From Yoonia sp. (lineage in GTDB: Bacteria > Pseudomonadota > Alphaproteobacteria > Rhodobacterales > Rhodobacteraceae), in contig NZ_JAGYJK010000011.1 of NCBI RefSeq assembly GCF_018402175.1, forward strand, positions 186,001 to 250,000: 64,000 bases of DNA, in the 5' to 3' direction. Numbering within the stretch: position 1 is the first letter of the stretch; the number at the start of each line of letters is the position of its first letter. The notes beneath the pieces were generated by a model. The model saw nothing but the letters and a program-made list of their open reading frames with translations, searched no databases and had not been told where the DNA came from. Of this stretch, positions 9,900 to 19,820 are shown piece by piece. A program made the translations under genes and the position numbers.

Positions 9900-10228
9900 C
9901 ACAGGCAGGCCCCTGTGGTGATACGGAACGACCGGCCATCTGACCCGATCTCGCCCCGGCCTTCGGCGCGCAATTCGGTCATGATGCGGGCCATGTCCTG
10001 CTGGGACAGGGTCGCGCTGGCCAGCACGGTCTGGGTATTGGCGCTGGTCAGCTCGCAGCCATTGGCGGTGACAGCGGCGATAAAGCGGTCCTTGGACGAT
10101 CCGGGATTGACGGGGGGCGGCGCAGCCTGCGGCGCAACCATCGCCGTCGGATATGGCGCGGGCATCATCATCGGATAGGCGCAGCCCGACAGGGCGACAA
10201 AGGCGATCAAAGGCAGCTGGCGGATCAT
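9899..10228 (-). CDS. Small lipoprotein of unknown function in the nuo operon
   Basis: 109 residues from the ATG at 10228 (an alternative ATG lies five codons upstream at 10243). The N-terminus [19 protein letters not shown] is a lipoprotein signal with the lipidated cysteine at residue 16. After a Pro/Ala linker comes a globular segment of about 70 residues ([20 protein letters not shown] ... [10 protein letters not shown]) with two cysteines that could pair. The same type of domain might bind peptidoglycan or protein; I recognise no family. The stop overlaps the 40-codon gene downstream. Confidence 0.7.
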   Translation of the reverse strand: MIRQLPLIAFVALSGCAYPMMMPAPYPTAMVAPQAAPPPVNPGSSKDRFIAAVTANGCELTSANTQTVLASATLSQQDMARIMTELRAEGRGEIGSDGRSFRITTGACL

Positions 10229-10272
10229 GGTGTCATCTTTCAATTAACGGGTCGCGGCGGGCCATGCCTGCA

Positions 10273-10470
10273 TCATTCAGCAAGCACCACAGCATCACGA
10301 CCGGCCACTTCGGTCAGCCCATAACCCAGCACGGCGACGGATAAAGCAATCCCCGCCACGCCGCCAAAAATGATACCGGCAACAGGCCGCCGAAACCAGC
10401 GCGACACGGCCGCCGACAGGAAAAACCCGACAGCCACCGCCGCGCCAAGCACGACCTGTTCCATGGTCAT
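10273..10470 (-). CDS. Small two-helix membrane protein coupled to nuoD
   Basis: 65 residues with two hydrophobic helices (about 5-22 and 30-52) separated by a basic turn (SRWFRRP). The ATG overlaps the nuoD stop (ATGA), so it is translated with nuoD. It is one of several tiny membrane proteins in this cluster. No recognised family; a complex I accessory role is inference from position only. Confidence 0.7.
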   Translation of the reverse strand: MTMEQVVLGAAVAVGFFLSAAVSRWFRRPVAGIIFGGVAGIALSVAVLGYGLTEVAGRDAVVLAE

Positions 10471-11705
10471 CTGTCGATTTCCCCGAAAACCACGTCCAGC
10501 GTGCCGATGATCGCCGCCACATCGGCCAATTGATGGCCGGTGGCGATATGATCCATCGCCTGCAAATGCAGATAGCCCGGCGCACGCAGTTTCGCGCGAT
10601 ACGGTTTATTGGTGCCATCGGCCACCAGATAGACGCCGAATTCGCCTTTGGGCGCCTCGACCGCGGCGTAAACTTCGCCCGCGGGGACGTGGAAGCCTTC
10701 GGTGTAGAGTTTGAAATGATGGATCAAGGCTTCCATCGATGTTTTCATCTCGCCACGGCTGGGCGGGGTCATCTTGCCGCGCGCCATCACATCGCCCTTT
10801 TCCACCCGCAGCTTGGCGCAGGCCTGGCGGATGATATGGGTGGACTGGCGCATTTCCTCCATCCGGCACAGGAACCGGTCGTAACAATCACCGTTCTTGC
10901 CAACCGGTACCTGGAATTCGAATTCGTCATAACATTCATAGGGCTGCGCACGGCGCAGATCCCATGCCAGCCCCGACCCGCGCACCATGACGCCGGAAAA
11001 GCCCCAATCGTGGATGTCCTGTTCGGTCACAACGCCGATATCGCAATTGCGCTGTTTGAAGATGCGGTTTTCAGTCAGCAGGCTGTCGATATCATCCAGC
11101 ACCTTCGGAAAGGTCACGGCCCAGGCGTCGATATCCTCGACCAGCGCATCGGGCAGGTCCTGATGCACACCGCCGGGGCGGAAATAGGCGGCATGCAACC
11201 GCGCCCCGCAGGCGCGTTCGTAAAACACCATCAGCTTTTCGCGTTCCTCGAACCCCCACAGCGGCGGGGTCAGTGCGCCGACATCCATCGCCTGCGTGGT
11301 GACATTCATCAAATGGTTCAGAACACGGCCGATTTCGGAATACAGCACGCGAATCAGGCTGGCGCGGCGCGGCACCACAGTGCCGGTCAGCTTTTCAATC
11401 GCCAGACACCAGGCATGTTCCTGATTCATCGGCGACACATAATCCAGCCGGTCGAAATAGGGCAGGTTTTGCAGATAGGTCCGGCTTTCCATCAGCTTTT
11501 CTGTGCCACGGTGCAGCAGGCCGATATGCGGATCGCAACGTTCGACAATCTCGCCGTCCAGTTCCAGCACCAGCCGCAACACGCCGTGCGCCGCAGGGTG
11601 CTGCGGGCCGAAGTTGATGTTGAAATTGCGGATCTTCTGTTCGCCGGTCAGCGCGTCGACCGACCCGTCGTCATAGGTGTTCACGCGGATATCGCCGTCC
11701 ATCAT
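10467..11705 (-). CDS. nuoD: NADH-quinone oxidoreductase subunit D
   Basis: The 49-kDa quinone-site subunit, about 412 residues. The hallmark [21 protein letters not shown] lies near residue 32, and [31 protein letters not shown] follows it. The C-terminus ends in the usual DVVFGEIDR. The two adjacent ATG codons at 11705 and 11702 overlap the stop of the upstream sulfotransferase gene (ATGA), so the sulfotransferase must be translated on the same message. NuoC and NuoD are separate proteins here, not fused. Confidence 0.98.
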   Translation of the reverse strand: MMDGDIRVNTYDDGSVDALTGEQKIRNFNINFGPQHPAAHGVLRLVLELDGEIVERCDPHIGLLHRGTEKLMESRTYLQNLPYFDRLDYVSPMNQEHAWCLAIEKLTGTVVPRRASLIRVLYSEIGRVLNHLMNVTTQAMDVGALTPPLWGFEEREKLMVFYERACGARLHAAYFRPGGVHQDLPDALVEDIDAWAVTFPKVLDDIDSLLTENRIFKQRNCDIGVVTEQDIHDWGFSGVMVRGSGLAWDLRRAQPYECYDEFEFQVPVGKNGDCYDRFLCRMEEMRQSTHIIRQACAKLRVEKGDVMARGKMTPPSRGEMKTSMEALIHHFKLYTEGFHVPAGEVYAAVEAPKGEFGVYLVADGTNKPYRAKLRAPGYLHLQAMDHIATGHQLADVAAIIGTLDVVFGEIDR

Positions 11706-12598
11706 GCTGTCATCCTTACACAATTGTTCTGCCAGTTCGCTGGCAAGGGGCCGACGTTGCGCGCGACCCAGTCATACTGTTCAAATAATAGGCTTTGCGC
11801 GCGCGGGCGCAGTTTTTCAAGCATCGCCACAGGCCTGCCGTCATGCACCGCCTGCGCGGGGACATCGACAGGCCCGATCCCCAGAAAGGCACAGACCCGC
11901 GCCAGACCGTCAGCTGTCAGCAGCGTTTCGGCAAAAGCCACCAGCAGCCGGTCGGCAGGCACCACGCGGCGCAGCTTGCTGATCACGCCGGCATAATCGC
12001 CACGGTGAAGGATATGGGTCTCTTGCCCGCGGTTCAACATCCGGTACAGGATATTGTTCGCCTTCTTTTCGTAAATTTCGTGGCTTTGCCGCTGGCGATG
12101 CGCCTGCATCCGGATATGCGACCACAGCCGGTCCAACGGATCGCGGATCAGATAGATCACCTTGGTCAGGGGCGCTGCCGCAACCATCCGGTCCAGCAGC
12201 GCGTCAGACAAGGTGGCATAATTCGGGGTCATATCGGCATAGATCCGCGCCGCACCCCGCCCCTGTGTCAGCCATGCCAGATAGGCCGTATCATCACGGC
12301 GGTCACCGGCGACAACAGCGATCAACGCCGCCATATCCGCGATCCGCCGGTCAAGGTTGCGGATCTGCCAGCCGCGATCTGCGGCCTCGGCCAGCACTTT
12401 GGCTTCGCGCAATTCGTTCAGGCGCAAATCGAAAGCAGCCAGTTGCTTGTCACGCTCGGGGGTGGTGAATGTGTCCCAGTAATGCGCCTCTTTCACTGCG
12501 GGCAGCGCGCAATCGGGATGATCGTGCAACAAACGGTAAAACCAGGACGTTCCCGCCTTGGTCGCACCGACGCAGTAAAGAACGGCAGGGTCTGTCAC
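11702..12598 (-). CDS. Sulfotransferase-family protein between nuoC and nuoD
   Basis: 298 residues with the sulfotransferase fold signatures: a 5'-phosphosulfate loop at residues 10-20 ([11 protein letters not shown]) and the 3'-phosphate-binding stretch [10 protein letters not shown] at 152-161. These bind PAPS, so the protein probably transfers sulfate to an unknown acceptor. No signal peptide or membrane helix is seen. The start is GTG, overlapping the nuoC stop (GTGA); the stop overlaps nuoD. It is therefore fully embedded in the complex I operon, an unusual neighbour for this family. Substrate cannot be read from sequence. Confidence 0.88.
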   Translation of the reverse strand: MTDPAVLYCVGATKAGTSWFYRLLHDHPDCALPAVKEAHYWDTFTTPERDKQLAAFDLRLNELREAKVLAEAADRGWQIRNLDRRIADMAALIAVVAGDRRDDTAYLAWLTQGRGAARIYADMTPNYATLSDALLDRMVAAAPLTKVIYLIRDPLDRLWSHIRMQAHRQRQSHEIYEKKANNILYRMLNRGQETHILHRGDYAGVISKLRRVVPADRLLVAFAETLLTADGLARVCAFLGIGPVDVPAQAVHDGRPVAMLEKLRPRAQSLLFEQYDWVARNVGPLPANWQNNCVRMTA

Positions 12599-13206
12599 TT
12601 GCCTTCGGCCTTTGCCTTGTCATCGCCGGGCAGGACGTATTTGGCCCCTTCCCATGGCGACATGAAATCGAACTGGCGGTATTCCTGCACAAGACTGACG
12701 GGTTCATAGACGACGCGTTTCTGCACCTCGTCATAGCGGACCTCGGTATAGCCGGTGGTCGGGAAATCCTTACGCAACGGATGCCCGCGAAAGCCGTAAT
12801 CAGTCAGGATGCGGCGCAGGTCGGGATGGCCGGTAAACAGGATACCGAACATGTCGAACACTTCACGTTCGAACCAGTTGGCCGACGGATGCACCCCGAT
12901 GATGGATGGCATCATATCGTCGTCGCGGATCTGGACCCGCACACGGATACGCTGGTTCTGATACATGCTCAGGAAATGATAGATCATGTCGAACCGCTTG
13001 GCGCGGCTGGGGTAATCCACCGCCGTGATATCCACCAGTGATGTGAACTGGCAATTCGCATCCGTTTTCAGGAAGTCCACGAAACTGACCAATGATGACG
13101 GGGCCACCGTGACGGTCAATTCGCCATGGGTGACATCCCAAGATTGGACGCAATCGGTGCGCTTGAGGTCCAGATGCGCGCCCAGTTCTTGCAAAGCTTC
13201 GGTCAT
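12595..13206 (-). CDS. nuoC: NADH-quinone oxidoreductase subunit C
   Basis: The 30-kDa-type peripheral subunit, 203 residues. The core contains [20 protein letters not shown] and then the signature [12 protein letters not shown]...[19 protein letters not shown] with [20 protein letters not shown]. It ends in a lysine-rich tail that overlaps the sulfotransferase GTG start. It begins eleven bases after nuoB. Confidence 0.97.
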   Translation of the reverse strand: MTEALQELGAHLDLKRTDCVQSWDVTHGELTVTVAPSSLVSFVDFLKTDANCQFTSLVDITAVDYPSRAKRFDMIYHFLSMYQNQRIRVRVQIRDDDMMPSIIGVHPSANWFEREVFDMFGILFTGHPDLRRILTDYGFRGHPLRKDFPTTGYTEVRYDEVQKRVVYEPVSLVQEYRQFDFMSPWEGAKYVLPGDDKAKAEGK

Positions 13207-13217
13207 GGTCTGGTCCT

Positions 13218-13739
13218 TTAGCGCGTGATGGTGCCGGTGCGGCGCATTTTACGCTGCAATTGCAGGATGCCGTAGAGCAGCGCCTCTGCCGTGGGCGGAC
13301 AGCCGGGGACATAGATATCCACCGGCACGATCCGGTCACAGCCGCGCACCACAGAATAGCTGTAATGGTAATAGCCGCCGCCATTGGCACAGGACCCCAT
13401 CGAGATCACATAACGCGGTTCCGGCATCTGGTCGTAAACCTTGCGCAAAGCGGGGGCCATTTTATTGGTCAGTGTTCCAGCGACGATCATCAGATCCGAC
13501 TGGCGCGGGGATGCGCGCGGGGCGGTGCCGAACCGTTCCAGATCATAGCGCGGCATCGATGTATGCATCATTTCCACCGCACAACAGGCCAGACCAAAGG
13601 TCATCCAGTGCAGACTGCCGGTGCGCGCCCAGTTGATCACATCCGCGGTCGAGGTGACAAGAAACCCCTTGTCCTGCAATTCCGCGTTCAGCAACTGCGC
13701 GCCATGTTCCTTGTCGGCCCCCACGGCCGTTCCGGTCAT
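13218..13739 (-). CDS. nuoB: NADH-quinone oxidoreductase subunit B
   Basis: Carries cluster N2, the last iron-sulfur centre before quinone; 173 residues from the ATG at 13739. Ligands are in [19 protein letters not shown] and VPGCPPT. I chose this ATG because it overlaps the nuoA stop (TGATG) and gives the usual N-terminus MTGTAVG. The ATG at 13748 has a better-spaced GGGG ribosome-binding site and is a real alternative. Confidence 0.97.
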   Translation of the reverse strand: MTGTAVGADKEHGAQLLNAELQDKGFLVTSTADVINWARTGSLHWMTFGLACCAVEMMHTSMPRYDLERFGTAPRASPRQSDLMIVAGTLTNKMAPALRKVYDQMPEPRYVISMGSCANGGGYYHYSYSVVRGCDRIVPVDIYVPGCPPTAEALLYGILQLQRKMRRTGTITR

Positions 13740-14104
13740 CACTCCCATTCGAGCGCCCCTTTCTTCCATTCATAGGCAAATCCGATCGTCAGCACGCCCA
13801 GAAAAATCATCATCGACCAGAACGCCGTCATGCTGATGTCACCAAAGGCCACGGCCCAGGGAAACAGGAACGCGACTTCAAGATCGAAGATGATGAACAG
13901 GATCGACACCAGATAGAACCGGACGTCGAATTTCATCCGCGCATCGTCAAAGGCGTTGAACCCGCATTCATAGGCCGACACTTTTTCAGGGTCGGGGTTG
14001 CGCACGGCAATCACGGCGGCCGCGATGATCAACAGCAAGCCCAGCGCGATGGCAAGGCCCAGAAAAATCATGATCGGCAAATAGTTGGACACGATATCAG
14101 GCAA
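13739..14104 (-). CDS. nuoA: NADH-quinone oxidoreductase subunit A, TTG start
   Basis: First gene of the nuo operon; 121 residues, three transmembrane helices (about 8-31, 60-82 and 90-111). The conserved loop [26 protein letters not shown] is intact. The start codon is TTG at 14104, preceded by AAGGAA seven bases upstream; no ATG gives a full-length protein. A rare start plus the hairpin just upstream suggests limited translation or transcription of the operon. Confidence 0.96.
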   Translation of the reverse strand: MPDIVSNYLPIMIFLGLAIALGLLLIIAAAVIAVRNPDPEKVSAYECGFNAFDDARMKFDVRFYLVSILFIIFDLEVAFLFPWAVAFGDISMTAFWSMMIFLGVLTIGFAYEWKKGALEWE

Positions 14105-14118
14105 GATGCGTTCCTTTC

Positions 14119-14142
14119 AAAAAAGCGCGCAGTCCGGCGCGC
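14119..14142 (-). terminator. Terminator-like hairpin just upstream of nuoA
   Basis: On the minus strand: GCGCGC, six-base loop CGGACT, GCGCGC, then six T residues, ending 14 bases before the nuoA start codon. It lies downstream of the predicted nuo promoter, so nuo messages must read through it. It may be the liu operon terminator, a nuo leader attenuator, or both. Confidence 0.6.
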
Positions 14143-14160
14143 CCTTTGGTGGCTTGCCCC

Positions 14161-14189
14161 CACATACCGCCGCACCCTGCAAGGGTCAA
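14161..14189 (-). promoter_or_regulatory. nuoA: Predicted sigma-70-type promoter for nuoA
   Basis: Minus strand TTGACC (14189-14184), 17-base spacer, TATGTG (14166-14161), placing transcription start about 50 bases before nuoA. Spacing is ideal and the -35 is five of six; the -10 is weaker. Confidence 0.5.
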
Positions 14190-14289
14190 CCGAATGCGGT
14201 GTCGCAGCGGCGCGACAGCAGGCATTTCGGATGCGCGGCCAATGCCGCAAATTGGCTGCATTTCCGGCACGGCAACGGGATCTGCGGCC

Positions 14290-15068
14290 TCAGTCTGGCC
14301 CCGACCAGTCGGGCGCGCGTTTGTCGAAAAAAGCGGCGATGCCTTCGGCCGCCTCGGCCCCGTCCCAACAGGCGATCAGCGCATCGACAGACCGCGCGAT
14401 CACGGCCGCGTCAATCACCGGACCCAGCGACCGGGCATAGGCTTTGGCCGCCGCCACCGCCTCTGGCCCGCAGGACAGATAGGGGCAACCTCGGCGGCGA
14501 TGGCGGCATCGAGCGCGTCAGCAGGCACCGCGCGGGCCAGAATATCCAGCGCCACAGCCTCATCCGCGCCGAACACACGCCCCGACAGAAAGACACGCCG
14601 CGCCCTCGCCGCGCCGATCCGCGCCAGCACATAGGGGCCGATGGTCGCGGGAATAAGGCCCAGCCGCGTCTCGGTCAGCCCGAACTTGGCCGTCTGCACC
14701 CCGATGGCCACATCACACACGCAGGCCAGCCCGACCCCGCCGCCAAAAGCATTGCCCTGGATGCGCCCGATCAACGGCTGCGGCAAGCTGTCCAGCGCCC
14801 CCAGCATCTGCGCCAGCGACGTGGCCGCCGCGCGCCGCGTGGGGGTATCCGCTGCCATCTGGTCACGCATCCAGCCCAGATCGCCACCGGCACAAAACGT
14901 AGGCCCCGCAGCCGCCAGCACGACAACACGGATGCGCCGGTCCGCCGCGATCCGCGCGGCGGCCTGCGTCAGCGCGTCAATCATCGCCTGCGACAGCGCA
15001 TTGTGTTTGTCCGCACGCGCCAGCGTCAGCGTCGCCACCCCGCGCGCATCCACCACCAGATCGATCAT
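14290..15068 (-). CDS. liuC: Enoyl-CoA hydratase family, probable methylglutaconyl-CoA hydratase (frameshifted as read)
   Basis: Crotonase-fold enzyme; by context it hydrates 3-methylglutaconyl-CoA to HMG-CoA in leucine breakdown. The oxyanion-hole segments FCAGGDLGWMRDQ and GNAFGGGVGLACVCDVAIG are present. The frame breaks at a GGGG run (14482-14485): read straight, the protein stops at residue 217, but adding one base restores YLSCGPEAVAAAKAYARSLG and the normal C-terminus FFDKRAPDWSGPD at 14290. The repaired protein is 259 residues, the family norm. The ATG overlaps the liuE stop (ATGA). Sequencing error or a recent mutation is possible. Confidence 0.85.
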
Positions 15069-15922
15069 CGCATCCTCCTTGCCAGTGCCGCAGCCTCGGC
15101 GATGACATCTGTATCAATGCCGGTCTGAAAGCCCGCGCCATGCAACAGGTCCAGCACCTGTTCTGTCGCCACATTGCCGGGCGCACCCGGCGCATAGGGA
15201 CACCCGCCCAAACCCGCCACCGCCGAATCGAAGGCGCGCAGGCCCTTGCCAAGTGCCACCTCGATATTGGCCAGCGCCTGCCCGCCGGTGTCATGGAAAT
15301 GGCCCGCCAGTTGATCGGCAGGCGCAATCTCCAGCACCGCATCCAGCATCGCCGCGACCGTTGCAGGCGTGGCTTTGCCGATCGTGTCGCCCAGCGACAC
15401 AGGCATCGGGGCCAGCGCGCGCAACATCCCCGCGACCTTTGCCACGGCGTCGGGGGCGACCGGCCCGTCAAACGGGCAATCCGTCACGCAGGAAACATAG
15501 CCGCGCAAGCCTACCCCTGCCGCCTGCGCCGCTGCGACCACCGGCACCAGCCGCCCCACCGAGTCCGCGACCGAGCAATTCAGATTGCTGCGCGAAAACC
15601 CCTCGGAGGCCGCAACAAAAACGGCGACCTCATAGGCCACCCCCGGCACACGCGCGGCGATAAACCCGTCCCAACCGCGCATATTGGGCACCAGCACCGC
15701 ATACCGCACCCCCGCCACAGGCGTGATCTGCGCCATGACCTGCGGTGTGTCGGCCATCTGCGGCACCCATTTCGGGCTGACGAAACTGCCGATCTCGATA
15801 TCGCGCAGCCCCGACCGGCCCAGAAGATCGATCAGCGCCACTTTCTCGGCGACCGGAATCACCCGCTTTTCATTCTGCAACCCGTCACGCGGGCCGACCT
15901 CATGCAGCCTCACAAATGTCAT
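15065..15922 (-). CDS. liuE: Hydroxymethylglutaryl-CoA lyase
   Basis: Splits HMG-CoA into acetoacetate and acetyl-CoA, the last step of leucine degradation. 285 residues from the ATG at 15922. The signature EVGPRDGLQNEK begins at residue 7, followed by GSFVSPKWVPQMAD. The metal-binding HFHDTGGQALAN and the GLGGCPYAPGAPGNVATE loop, with the catalytic cysteine, are present. An ATG four codons upstream (15934) is an alternative. The 100 bases before it contain two strong hairpins. Operon with liuB and liuD upstream and liuC downstream. Confidence 0.95.
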   Translation of the reverse strand: MTFVRLHEVGPRDGLQNEKRVIPVAEKVALIDLLGRSGLRDIEIGSFVSPKWVPQMADTPQVMAQITPVAGVRYAVLVPNMRGWDGFIAARVPGVAYEVAVFVAASEGFSRSNLNCSVADSVGRLVPVVAAAQAAGVGLRGYVSCVTDCPFDGPVAPDAVAKVAGMLRALAPMPVSLGDTIGKATPATVAAMLDAVLEIAPADQLAGHFHDTGGQALANIEVALGKGLRAFDSAVAGLGGCPYAPGAPGNVATEQVLDLLHGAGFQTGIDTDVIAEAAALARRMR

Positions 15923-15963
15923 CGCCACCCCCATCTTCCGAGCCCAAATATCCCGGGGGAGCA

Positions 15964-16019
15964 CCGGATCGTGTCCGGGGCCTGCCCAGGACGTGATCCG
16001 GGGCGGGGGCAGCGCCCCC
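15964..16019 (-). promoter_or_regulatory. Two tandem hairpins between liuD and liuE
   Basis: Hairpin one, 15964-16001: CCGGATC/GATCCGG, two G-U pairs, GTCC/GGAC and an inner GGG/CCC. Hairpin two, 16005-16019: GGGGGC/GCCCCC with a three-base loop. No U-tract follows, so RNA stabilisation or attenuation after liuD is more likely than full termination. Confidence 0.55.
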
Positions 16020-16023
16020 TGCC

Positions 16024-17934
16024 TCAGATCGGCGCAAGGGCCACCATCAGATCGCCTGCCGCGACCTGATCCCCCGGCTCTGCGGACACACTGGCAACGA
16101 CACCATCGCGGGGCGCGCGCAGCACATGTTCCATCTTCATCGCCTCCAGCACGATCATCCGGTCGCCCTGCGCAACCTTGTCGCCCTTCTGCACCGCAAC
16201 TTCGCGCACCAGCCCCGGCATGGGTGCCAGCACCACGTCACCGCCCGCCATATCGGACCCGCGCGCCAGCGGATCGACAATGGTAAACGTAACCGTCTGC
16301 GCGCCAAAGACACTGACCTGCCGCATCCCGTGGCGCAGCGCCCGCGCGCCCCAATCGGCCCCATGCCGCCGCAAGGTGACCGGCACCCCGTCAACATCGA
16401 CAAGAACCTGATCCGCACCAAGCACCTGCAAGCTCACCTCATGCAGCGCGTCACCCTGCCCCAGCACAATCCGCCGCATCAGCGGCTGCCAGAGCGTGAA
16501 CCCCACCAGCGGGCCTTGCGCAATATCCGCCGCAACCACCGCCGCGATGGCGATCATTCGGGCATCCGGCACAGGCGCGGCGCAGAGCCTGCCCTGCCCG
16601 CGCGCGATCAGGCCGGTATCGACAACGCCCGCGACAAAATCTGCATCCCGCGCCAGCAGACGCAGGAAATCAAGGTTGGTGACACTCCCCGCCACCTCGG
16701 TCGCGTCCAAGGCGGCCTGCAGCTTGCGCAGGGCGCTGGCACGGTCCGGCCCCTGCACCGTGATCTTGGCGATCATCGGATCGTACCACGGCGCAATTTC
16801 GGACCCGGGCACCACACCGCTGTCAATCCGCGCCTCAGGCGGAAACACCAGATGGTCGAGCCTGCCTGTCGCGGGCAAAAACCCTGCTGGCACATCTTCG
16901 GCATATAGCCGCGCCTCGAAAGCGTGACCCGTGATGGCCAGCTGATCCTGCCGCAGGGGCAGCGGTTCACCCGCCGCGACGCGCAATTGCCATGCGACCA
17001 GATCGACGCCGGTGATGGCCTCGGTGACGGGATGTTCCACCTGCAGCCGCGTGTTCATTTCCATGAACCAGAACCCGTCAGGGCGCAGCCCACCTGCGCC
17101 ATCGACAATGAATTCCACCGTGCCCGCGCCAGTATACCCGATCGCTTTGGCCGCCGTCACCGCCGCCTGCCCCATGGCGTTGCGCAGCTCTGCCGTCATG
17201 CCCGGTGCGGGGGCTTCCTCGATCACCTTTTGGTGGCGGCGTTGCAGCGAACAATCGCGTTCGAACAGATGCACGGCATCTGTGCCATCACCAAAGACCT
17301 GCACCTCGATATGGCGCGGCGTGGTGATATATTTCTCGATCAAAACGGCAGGATTGCCAAAGGCATTGCGCGCCTCGGCCTGGGCAGAGGCCAGATGTTG
17401 CGCAAACTGGGCAGGCCCGTCGACCAGCCGCATCCCCTTGCCACCGCCACCCGCCACGGCCTTGATCAGCACCGGATAGCCGATTTTCGCGGCCTCGGAC
17501 GCCAGTTGCGCGGCATCCTGATCCGCGCCGTGATAGCCCGGCACCACCGGTACACCCGCCTTGAGCATCAGCGCCTTGGCTGCATCTTTCAGCCCCATGG
17601 CGCGGATCGCAGCCGCGCTTGGCCCGATGAACACCAGCCCCGCCTGCGTGACCTGATCCACGAAATCGGGGTTTTCCGACAGAAAGCCATAACCCGGGTG
17701 GATCGCCTGCGCGCCCGTATCCAGCGCCGCCTGCACGATCAGATCGCCGCGCAGGTAACTGTCAGCGACAGGCGCAGGGCCAAGGCGCACCGCCTGATCG
17801 GCCTGCTGCACATGCAGCGCAGCGGCATCGGCATCCGAATAGACGGCGACCGTGCGCACACCCATGGCGCGGGCGGTGCGGATGATCCGGCAGGCAATCT
17901 CGCCCCTGTTGGCAATCAGGATCTTGGTGAACAT
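16024..17934 (-). CDS. liuD: Methylcrotonoyl-CoA carboxylase biotin-carboxylase (alpha) subunit
   Basis: Carboxylates biotin and carries it for 3-methylcrotonyl-CoA carboxylation in leucine catabolism. 636 residues. N-terminal biotin carboxylase: KILIANRGEIACRIIRTARA at 4-23, the ATP-grasp segment AVAGGGGKGMRLV and the RDCSLQRRHQKVIEEAPAP stretch. A middle domain follows, and the C-terminal biotinyl domain has the biotin-lysine motif EAMKMEH. The ATG at 17934 overlaps the liuB stop (TGATG). Confidence 0.93.
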   Translation of the reverse strand: MFTKILIANRGEIACRIIRTARAMGVRTVAVYSDADAAALHVQQADQAVRLGPAPVADSYLRGDLIVQAALDTGAQAIHPGYGFLSENPDFVDQVTQAGLVFIGPSAAAIRAMGLKDAAKALMLKAGVPVVPGYHGADQDAAQLASEAAKIGYPVLIKAVAGGGGKGMRLVDGPAQFAQHLASAQAEARNAFGNPAVLIEKYITTPRHIEVQVFGDGTDAVHLFERDCSLQRRHQKVIEEAPAPGMTAELRNAMGQAAVTAAKAIGYTGAGTVEFIVDGAGGLRPDGFWFMEMNTRLQVEHPVTEAITGVDLVAWQLRVAAGEPLPLRQDQLAITGHAFEARLYAEDVPAGFLPATGRLDHLVFPPEARIDSGVVPGSEIAPWYDPMIAKITVQGPDRASALRKLQAALDATEVAGSVTNLDFLRLLARDADFVAGVVDTGLIARGQGRLCAAPVPDARMIAIAAVVAADIAQGPLVGFTLWQPLMRRIVLGQGDALHEVSLQVLGADQVLVDVDGVPVTLRRHGADWGARALRHGMRQVSVFGAQTVTFTIVDPLARGSDMAGGDVVLAPMPGLVREVAVQKGDKVAQGDRMIVLEAMKMEHVLRAPRDGVVASVSAEPGDQVAAGDLMVALAPI

Positions 17935-19496
17935 CACATCCGGAACACGCCGAAACGTGTCTCCTCTATGGGCGCGTTGCAGGCGGCGGCGAGCGACAGC
18001 GCCAGCACTTCGCGCGATTTGCGCGGGTCGATGATGCCGTCGTCCCAAAGCCGGGCAGAGGCATAAAGCGGGTGTGACTGCTGCGCGAACATATCAATCG
18101 TGGGCTGTTTGAAGGCGGCTTCATCCTGCGCCGACCACTCACCGCCCGCGCGTTCGATCGCGTCGCGTTTGACCGTCGCCAGCACCCCTGCGGCCTGTTC
18201 GCCGCCCATCACCGAAATCCGCGACGTGGGCCATGACCACATGAAATGCGGGCTGTAAGCCCTTCCTGCCATGCCATAATTCCCCGCGCCGAACGACCCA
18301 CCGACGACCATCGTGATCTTGGGCACCTTCGTTGTCGCCACCGCTGTGACCATCTTGGCGCCATGCCGCGCGATGCCTTCGTTTTCGTATTTCTGGCCGA
18401 CCATGAAACCGGTGATATTCTGCAAGAACACCAGCGGAATGCGCCGCTGGCTGCACAATTCCACGAAATGCGCGCCCTTTTGCGCGCTTTCCGAAAACAG
18501 CACCCCGTTATTGGCGACGATCCCGCAGGGCCAGCCGTCGATATGGGCAAAGCCCGTGACCAGCGTTTCACCGAACCGCGCCTTGAATTCGTCAAAGCGC
18601 GACCCGTCCACGATGCGGCGGATGACCTCGCGGATGTCGTAAGGCGTGCGCAGGTCTGCGGGGATCACGTCGAACAGGCTCGCCGGATCAAGTGCCGGAG
18701 GTTCGGATGCCAAATGATTGACATTGCACGCGTTTCGTACTGCGCATGACGCGACCGCCTGCCGTGCCAGCGCCAGCGCATGGGCGTCATCCTCGGCCAG
18801 ATAATCAGCGACACCGGACAGGCGGGTGTGGACATCGCCGCCGCCCAAAGCCTCGGCTGTCACCACTTCGCCCGTCGCGGCCTTCACAAGCGGCGGGCCT
18901 GCCAGAAAGATCGTGCCTTGGTCGCGCACGATGATCGACACATCCGCCATCGCAGGCACATAGGCCCCGCCTGCCGTGCAGGACCCCATCACCACCGCGA
19001 TCTGGGGGATGCCCAGTGCCGACATCTGCGCTTGATTATAAAAGATGCGCCCGAAATGGTCGCGGTCGGGAAAGACCTCGTCCTGATTGGGCAGGTTCGC
19101 ACCGCCGCTATCGACCAGATAGACGCATGGCAGGCCGCAGGCTTGGGCAATTTCCTGTGCGCGCAGGTGCTTTTTCACCGTCATAGGGTAATAGGTGCCG
19201 CCCTTGACGGTGGCGTCGTTGCACACAACCATGACCTGCACACCGCCCACCAGCCCGACGCCTGCGATCACACCGGCACAGGGGGCGGCCCCGTCATAAA
19301 GCCCATGCGCCGCCGTCGCCCCAACCTCAAGAAACGGCGAGCCGAGGTCAAGCAGCCCTGCCACACGGTCGCGCGGCAGCATCTTGCCGCGCGCGATATG
19401 GCGGTCACGCGCCGTCTGACCACCGCCCAAGGCTGCGGCGGCTGCGGCATCACGCACTTGCGCAAGGGCGGCTTCGTGCAAGGCGCGGTCAGTCAT
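17934..19496 (-). CDS. liuB: Methylcrotonoyl-CoA carboxylase carboxyltransferase (beta) subunit
   Basis: Transfers carboxyl from biotin to 3-methylcrotonyl-CoA; 520 residues. The carboxyltransferase N-domain includes [20 protein letters not shown]-like sequence, [29 protein letters not shown], and [15 protein letters not shown]. The C-domain includes [21 protein letters not shown] and [15 protein letters not shown]. Length and motifs fit MCC beta rather than propionyl-CoA carboxylase. The ATG overlaps the stop of the small upstream gene (ATGA). Confidence 0.94.
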   Translation of the reverse strand: MTDRALHEAALAQVRDAAAAAALGGGQTARDRHIARGKMLPRDRVAGLLDLGSPFLEVGATAAHGLYDGAAPCAGVIAGVGLVGGVQVMVVCNDATVKGGTYYPMTVKKHLRAQEIAQACGLPCVYLVDSGGANLPNQDEVFPDRDHFGRIFYNQAQMSALGIPQIAVVMGSCTAGGAYVPAMADVSIIVRDQGTIFLAGPPLVKAATGEVVTAEALGGGDVHTRLSGVADYLAEDDAHALALARQAVASCAVRNACNVNHLASEPPALDPASLFDVIPADLRTPYDIREVIRRIVDGSRFDEFKARFGETLVTGFAHIDGWPCGIVANNGVLFSESAQKGAHFVELCSQRRIPLVFLQNITGFMVGQKYENEGIARHGAKMVTAVATTKVPKITMVVGGSFGAGNYGMAGRAYSPHFMWSWPTSRISVMGGEQAAGVLATVKRDAIERAGGEWSAQDEAAFKQPTIDMFAQQSHPLYASARLWDDGIIDPRKSREVLALSLAAACNAPIEETRFGVFRM

Positions 19497-19786
19497 GTGG
19501 CGGGTCCTTGTGGTGGCGGCAGCGCCTCTCCGCGCGGGCCGGCATAGAAGGTCGTGGTCAGCCCGTTGGGATTGGCGCAATTGATGACCAGACGGATCGC
19601 CGGATCGGGATGGATGGTGGCGGCGCAATCGGTCAGCGCCGCACCCTCGCCCGCCATGGCGACATAGCTGGCGGCATAGCGGTTGATGATATCGGTCTCG
19701 GACGGCACCTGCCCCATGCGATAGCCAATGATGCCCGCCACCACGACCAACCCCGCCACGGGGACAAAGAACATCCAGCGGGTCAT
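19493..19786 (-). CDS. Small exported or membrane-anchored protein in the liu operon
   Basis: 97 residues: an N-terminal hydrophobic helix (residues 3-23, [20 protein letters not shown]) followed by a periplasmic-type segment with two cysteines (ALTDCAAT and VINCANPN) and a proline-rich end. Topology predicts a signal anchor. It lies between liuA and liuB and overlaps the liuB start, so it is co-translated with the leucine pathway although nothing in it suggests catalysis. No family recognised. Confidence 0.7.
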   Translation of the reverse strand: MTRWMFFVPVAGLVVVAGIIGYRMGQVPSETDIINRYAASYVAMAGEGAALTDCAATIHPDPAIRLVINCANPNGLTTTFYAGPRGEALPPPQGPAT

Positions 19787-19820
19787 GGTATGGCGTTCAG
19801 CGATGCGCGCGCTGCCATCC

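Noticed and set aside
10530-11996. A 488-codon open frame on the plus strand opposite nuoD
   Set aside because: Antisense shadow of nuoD and the sulfotransferase; no recognisable protein.
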